A stretch of 64,000 nt of DNA. It comes from Hymenobacter crusticola (GTDB lineage Bacteria > Bacteroidota > Bacteroidia > Cytophagales > Hymenobacteraceae). This document shows positions 61,272 to 64,000 of this stretch, piece by piece; the stretch's first letter is position 1, and every line of letters begins with the position of its first letter. The notes under the pieces are model-generated. The model was not told the origin of the DNA, did no database searches, and worked only from the letters and a program-made list of their open reading frames with translations. The stretch is taken from assembly GCF_002154225.1 (NCBI RefSeq), contig NZ_MTSE01000003.1:558001-622000 (forward strand), given 5' to 3'. The position numbers were made by a program, and so were the translations under genes.

Positions 61272-61910
61272 TCACTTAGTTTTCTCGCGCGGCCCCTGCC
61301 CAGCGCGGGCATATTCGTAGGCGGCTAGCTCTTGCACCGTATGGTAGGCGTCCAGCCCAGAAATGGCTACGTCGCCAGCGCCATTCAGATCCACTGTGCC
61401 GTCGGGGCGCAGCAGGTTTTCGGGAAGATACAGGTCGATGACTTTGCCCACTAGCATAATGGTTCCCGTGGCTTGCACCGAGACTTCTTCCACCAGCTCC
61501 AAGCCCATTTTGATCTGGCTTTCCTGCACGTAAGGCGCGGAGAAGCCATTTAGGTATTCGGGCGTGAGGCCACAGGCGGTAAACTCCGATTCTTCGCGGG
61601 GGAAGTCGGCGGAGGTGTAGTGCGCCTGCGCCACGAAGCTAGCCTGCACGTGGTTGATGGTGTAGCGCCCTGTGGCTTTAATGTTCTCATAGGTGTGGCG
61701 GGGCACTGTAGTCGGCCGCGTGAACATGCCGATGAACGGGGGATTAGAACCTAGGTGCACCACGGAACTGAAAATGGCCAAATTGGTCTCCCCATCAGTG
61801 CCCGCCGTTCCGATCAGGTTGGCCGGCTTGTAGCCGGTAATAGAGTTGATCAGGTTCAGGCGAAATACTTTCTCCATGCCCTGAATGTCCTGCTCGGTAA
61901 TGCGCTTCAT
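61272..61910 (-). CDS. Flavin reductase-like FMN-binding protein
   Basis: 212 residues. The flavin-reductase-like split barrel has INSITGYKPANLIGT near the N-terminus, TNLAIFSSVVHLGSNPP, and FIGMFTRPTTVPRHTYENI, a segment that binds FMN in flavoredoxins. It likely reduces FMN with NAD(P)H or acts as a flavin-dependent reductase; the partner is unknown. It is 27 bp downstream of a convergent gene stop, and a terminator follows the MFS gene on its other side. Confidence 0.88.
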   Translation of the reverse strand: MKRITEQDIQGMEKVFRLNLINSITGYKPANLIGTAGTDGETNLAIFSSVVHLGSNPPFIGMFTRPTTVPRHTYENIKATGRYTINHVQASFVAQAHYTSADFPREESEFTACGLTPEYLNGFSAPYVQESQIKMGLELVEEVSVQATGTIMLVGKVIDLYLPENLLRPDGTVDLNGAGDVAISGLDAYHTVQELAAYEYARAGQGPREKTK

Positions 61911-61945
61911 GTGGGAGTTTGCTAGTTACTATATGGCTAAAAAAA

Positions 61946-61988
61946 TCATCCGGAGCGGGCTGCTTACGCAACAGCACACTCCGGATGA
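61946..61988 (-). terminator. Terminator after the MFS transporter gene
   Basis: Arms TCATCCGGAG and CTCCGGATGA with an imperfect GC-rich inner stem, then T7 on the minus strand. Confidence 0.75.
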
Positions 61989-62011
61989 CAGACAACGATA
62001 GAAGCGAATTG

Positions 62012-63166
62012 TTACAGCTTTGCTTTCGTTGCCACGGTTGCCGTAGCCATTCCCATGATAGCCACCAGGATAAACGACACCCGCAGACTGGTCGCGCCGG
62101 CCACCAAACCAATCATCGGCGGACCTAGCAGGAAGCCCAAAAAGCCAATGGTCGAAACGGCTGCCAGCGCCGAGCCCGGCGACATGGTTTTGCTCTTGCC
62201 CGCCGCGCTGTACACCAACGGCACCACCGACGACACCCCGAAGCCTACCAAAAAGAAGCCTAGCACCGCCGTAGCAAATACAGGAACCGCCACAGCCAGC
62301 AACAAGCCGCCGGCCGTGAGGGCGCCACTCAGCTGCAAGGTGCGGCGCAGTCCGAACCGGTCTTTAAACCAATCAGCCCCGAACCGACCGAGCGCCATGG
62401 TGCTCATGAATGCGGTGAAGCCGGCTCCCACCAGCGCCGGTCCTGGCTGCACGATTTTCTTGAAGTACACCCCGCTCCAGTCGAACATCGCCCCTTCGCA
62501 GATCAGGGAGAAAAAAGCAATCAGACCTAGGGTCAGTAGTCCTTTATCGGGCTTGACGAAGATGGGCTGATCGGGGTTAACGTTATGATCTTCAGACAAT
62601 AGGTACCGCGAGCAAATGGCCGCGCCCGCCACGCCAGTCGCCATAATCAGGATGAAGTGTTGCCCCGGCACAATGCCCAGTCCATTCATAAACGTGCCGA
62701 TGGCCGCGCCCGCAAAGCCCGCCAAGCTCCAAAGCCCGTGAAACGACGCCATGATGGACTTGCCGTACAGCGCCTCCACGCCCACCGCCTGGGTGTTGAC
62801 GGAGATGTTAGCGGTGTTGCTGGCAAAGCCAAACACGAACAGGCAAACGCTTAGCTGCACCAAGTTTTGCGCCCAGCCTAGCCCTACGAGCGTGACCGAA
62901 TAGAGCAGCAGCGCCGCAACAATCACCTTGCGGCTGCCCTCCTTGGCAATCAGCCACCCGGCAATGGGCAGCGACACCATCAGCCCGACCGGCATGGCAA
63001 ATAGCACCAGTCCCAGCACGGCATCGGAGAAACCTAGCTTCTGCTGAATGCTGGGGATGCGCGAGGCCCAACTGGCGAAACACAGACCCAATAGGAAAAA
63101 CATGGCGCCCACGGCAAGCCGATGAGTGCGCTTTGGAACGTACGCTGGTGCTGAAACAGAAAGCAT
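62012..63166 (-). CDS. MFS transporter
   Basis: 384 residues from ATG 63166 (MLSVSAPAYVPKR); an earlier TTG-started extension is likely non-coding. About 12 hydrophobic helices are seen. The MFS loop motif between helices 2 and 3 appears as GWLIAKEGSRKVI, and helix 1 begins GAMFFLLGLCFASWASRIP. It resembles the YbjJ/fucose-permease-like group of MFS proteins. The substrate is unknown. Confidence 0.85.
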   Translation of the reverse strand: MLSVSAPAYVPKRTHRLAVGAMFFLLGLCFASWASRIPSIQQKLGFSDAVLGLVLFAMPVGLMVSLPIAGWLIAKEGSRKVIVAALLLYSVTLVGLGWAQNLVQLSVCLFVFGFASNTANISVNTQAVGVEALYGKSIMASFHGLWSLAGFAGAAIGTFMNGLGIVPGQHFILIMATGVAGAAICSRYLLSEDHNVNPDQPIFVKPDKGLLTLGLIAFFSLICEGAMFDWSGVYFKKIVQPGPALVGAGFTAFMSTMALGRFGADWFKDRFGLRRTLQLSGALTAGGLLLAVAVPVFATAVLGFFLVGFGVSSVVPLVYSAAGKSKTMSPGSALAAVSTIGFLGFLLGPPMIGLVAGATSLRVSFILVAIMGMATATVATKAKL

Positions 63167-63354
63167 ATAACAGAAAATTTGGCTGGCGCCTACCCACACA
63201 AGCCGCGCCACTTTTGGCCGCGAGCCTGTTGCAACCCGTTCGAGCTAGGCTAGGTTTTGGCAAATGTATAGACGATTAGGCGTGTTTGGCCGTTGCGTCC
63301 CACTCCTCACATCGTCAATGGAGTGCCGAAAGTTGTTAATGTAGTATCGGGCGA

Positions 63355-63783
63355 CTAGTGCCCACGCGCTAGCAGCGCAATACCAGCCACAATCAGCAGC
63401 AACCCTAGGCCTTGTGGCAGCGTGAGCGTTTCGCGCGCCACGGTAAGCCCCAGCACGGCCGTGAGCAGCACCGAGCCGCCCACAATCACGGGCGTGCCCA
63501 CCGACGACGGCACACCGCGGCCAAATACCACGAACGTCAGAATCTCCGCTAGCCCCACTCCCAGCCCAGCCAGCGCCGCCAGCAGCAAGCCCTTGTTGGT
63601 GATGGGCAGCGGCTGCTCTTGCAGCTTCAGCTTCAGCAGCCACGCCGCACCTAGGGCAGCGGCTACGAGTTGCAGCACCACGGCGCCTACCGCGGCGGGC
63701 AGATGGCTGGAGGCTAGCTTGATGAAGAAGTTATAAAGGGCTAGGCAGAAGGCCGTGAGTAGGGCGAGGAGAATCCAGGGCAT
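63355..63783 (-). CDS. Small EamA/DMT-family membrane protein
   Basis: 142 residues, with four to five membrane helices, half the size of a usual ten-helix EamA transporter. It begins MPWILLALLTAFCLALYNFF and ends with LTLPQGLGLLLIVAGIALLA, both characteristic of EamA domains. Small members form dimers and include drug exporters and lipid flippase components; the substrate is unknown. No partner half is encoded here. Confidence 0.8.
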   Translation of the reverse strand: MPWILLALLTAFCLALYNFFIKLASSHLPAAVGAVVLQLVAAALGAAWLLKLKLQEQPLPITNKGLLLAALAGLGVGLAEILTFVVFGRGVPSSVGTPVIVGGSVLLTAVLGLTVARETLTLPQGLGLLLIVAGIALLARGH

Positions 63784-63816
63784 AGAATACTACCTTGTAA
63801 ACATTAGATTTATGCG

Positions 63817-64000
63817 ATGGATTTAATTATTGTATTCTGGTTTATTCTAGTAGCTTCATTAGCAACTATTCACTCGTTAAAGGTCATACGACGTTCGCGC
63901 AGGCTCTTTCTGAAAGGTATAAAGGCACAAGGAATAATAGTTGGAAAAACATGGACTAACGGCAATACACGCTCTGTCGTCTTACCAGTAATTCAATTCA
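63817..64000 (+). CDS. DUF3592-like membrane protein (partial)
   Basis: An ATG at 63817 opens a frame that runs off the right edge (61 complete codons). One membrane helix near the N-terminus (LIIVFWFILVASLATIH) is followed by a basic turn and GIKAQGIIVGKTW with VVLPVIQF, as in DUF3592 proteins, small membrane proteins with an extracytoplasmic beta domain. The upstream gene is divergent. Confidence 0.5.
   Translation, partial: MDLIIVFWFILVASLATIHSLKVIRRSRRLFLKGIKAQGIIVGKTWTNGNTRSVVLPVIQF

Overview
The window reads as chromosomal DNA of a GC-moderate Bacteroidota member, most likely a Hymenobacter-like Cytophagales bacterium. The evidence is SusC/SusD pairs, a T9SS C-terminal sorting domain, an ECF sigma/FecR/STN-TonB cassette, a Bacteroidota-type (subtype iii) T6SS sheath/tube module, DUF349 and DUF4259 proteins, and intergenic palindromes of the kind seen in that group. 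No rRNA, CRISPR array, phage or intact insertion sequence was found. One tRNA-Thr(UGU) is present at 51144-51216.

Region 1 (1-8369) is a contractile-injection island. It opens with the 3' end of a ClpV-like ATPase, followed by sheath proteins TssB and TssC, the tube protein Hcp/TssD, and three predicted envelope proteins: one with two OmpA-like domains, one TM+helix-hairpin-helix protein, and a 53-residue membrane microprotein. Next comes an AAA+ ATPase of the type otherwise found in extracellular contractile injection systems (eCIS). Convergent to it is an operon of a DUF4157 (eCIS core domain) protein and two cargo-like proteins, one with a possible ADP-ribosyltransferase-like fold and one GNAT-like. 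T6SS-iii and eCIS signature genes side by side are the most interesting feature here.

Region 2 (8849-21735) is ordinary accessory metabolism and regulation: two paralogous cupins, AraC-type regulators, an SDR, a MarR-MDR pair, a GlxA-like regulator with an HD hydrolase, an orphan class Ia NrdB, a haem-binding/cytochrome P460 protein with a lipoprotein partner, and a DoxX protein. Three broken genes lie here: an N-terminally truncated GNAT, a frameshifted HD hydrolase and a YbhB/YbcL remnant.

Region 3 (21926-48633) is a 27-kb locus for external phosphoester breakdown. It holds two SusC/SusD pairs (one with its own ECF sigma factor, FecR and STN-domain SusC), two CehA/McbA PHP-domain hydrolases, two phosphoinositide-type phospholipases C, a glycerophosphodiesterase-like protein, PafA, PhoD, two PhoA-type alkaline phosphatases (one with a T9SS tail) and a stand-alone beta-propeller. 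Nearly all have export or lipoprotein signals. The inferred role is to cut phosphodiesters or phospholipids at the surface, remove phosphate with monoesterases, and import the organic part through SusCD.

Region 4 (48969-64000) is mostly housekeeping and unknowns: a secreted small protein, a barrel-like protein plus patatin phospholipase, tRNA-Thr, a four-repeat DUF349 protein, AlgH/YqgE, PdxH, DUF1015, Maf, a three-part Ntn-hydrolase fusion, DUF4259, a large unknown secreted protein, flavin reductase, an MFS transporter, an EamA protein and a partial DUF3592-like gene.

Across the window CTAG (as CCTAGG, GCTAGC, ACTAGC) is conspicuously frequent, in genes and between them, although this tetranucleotide is rare in most bacteria.
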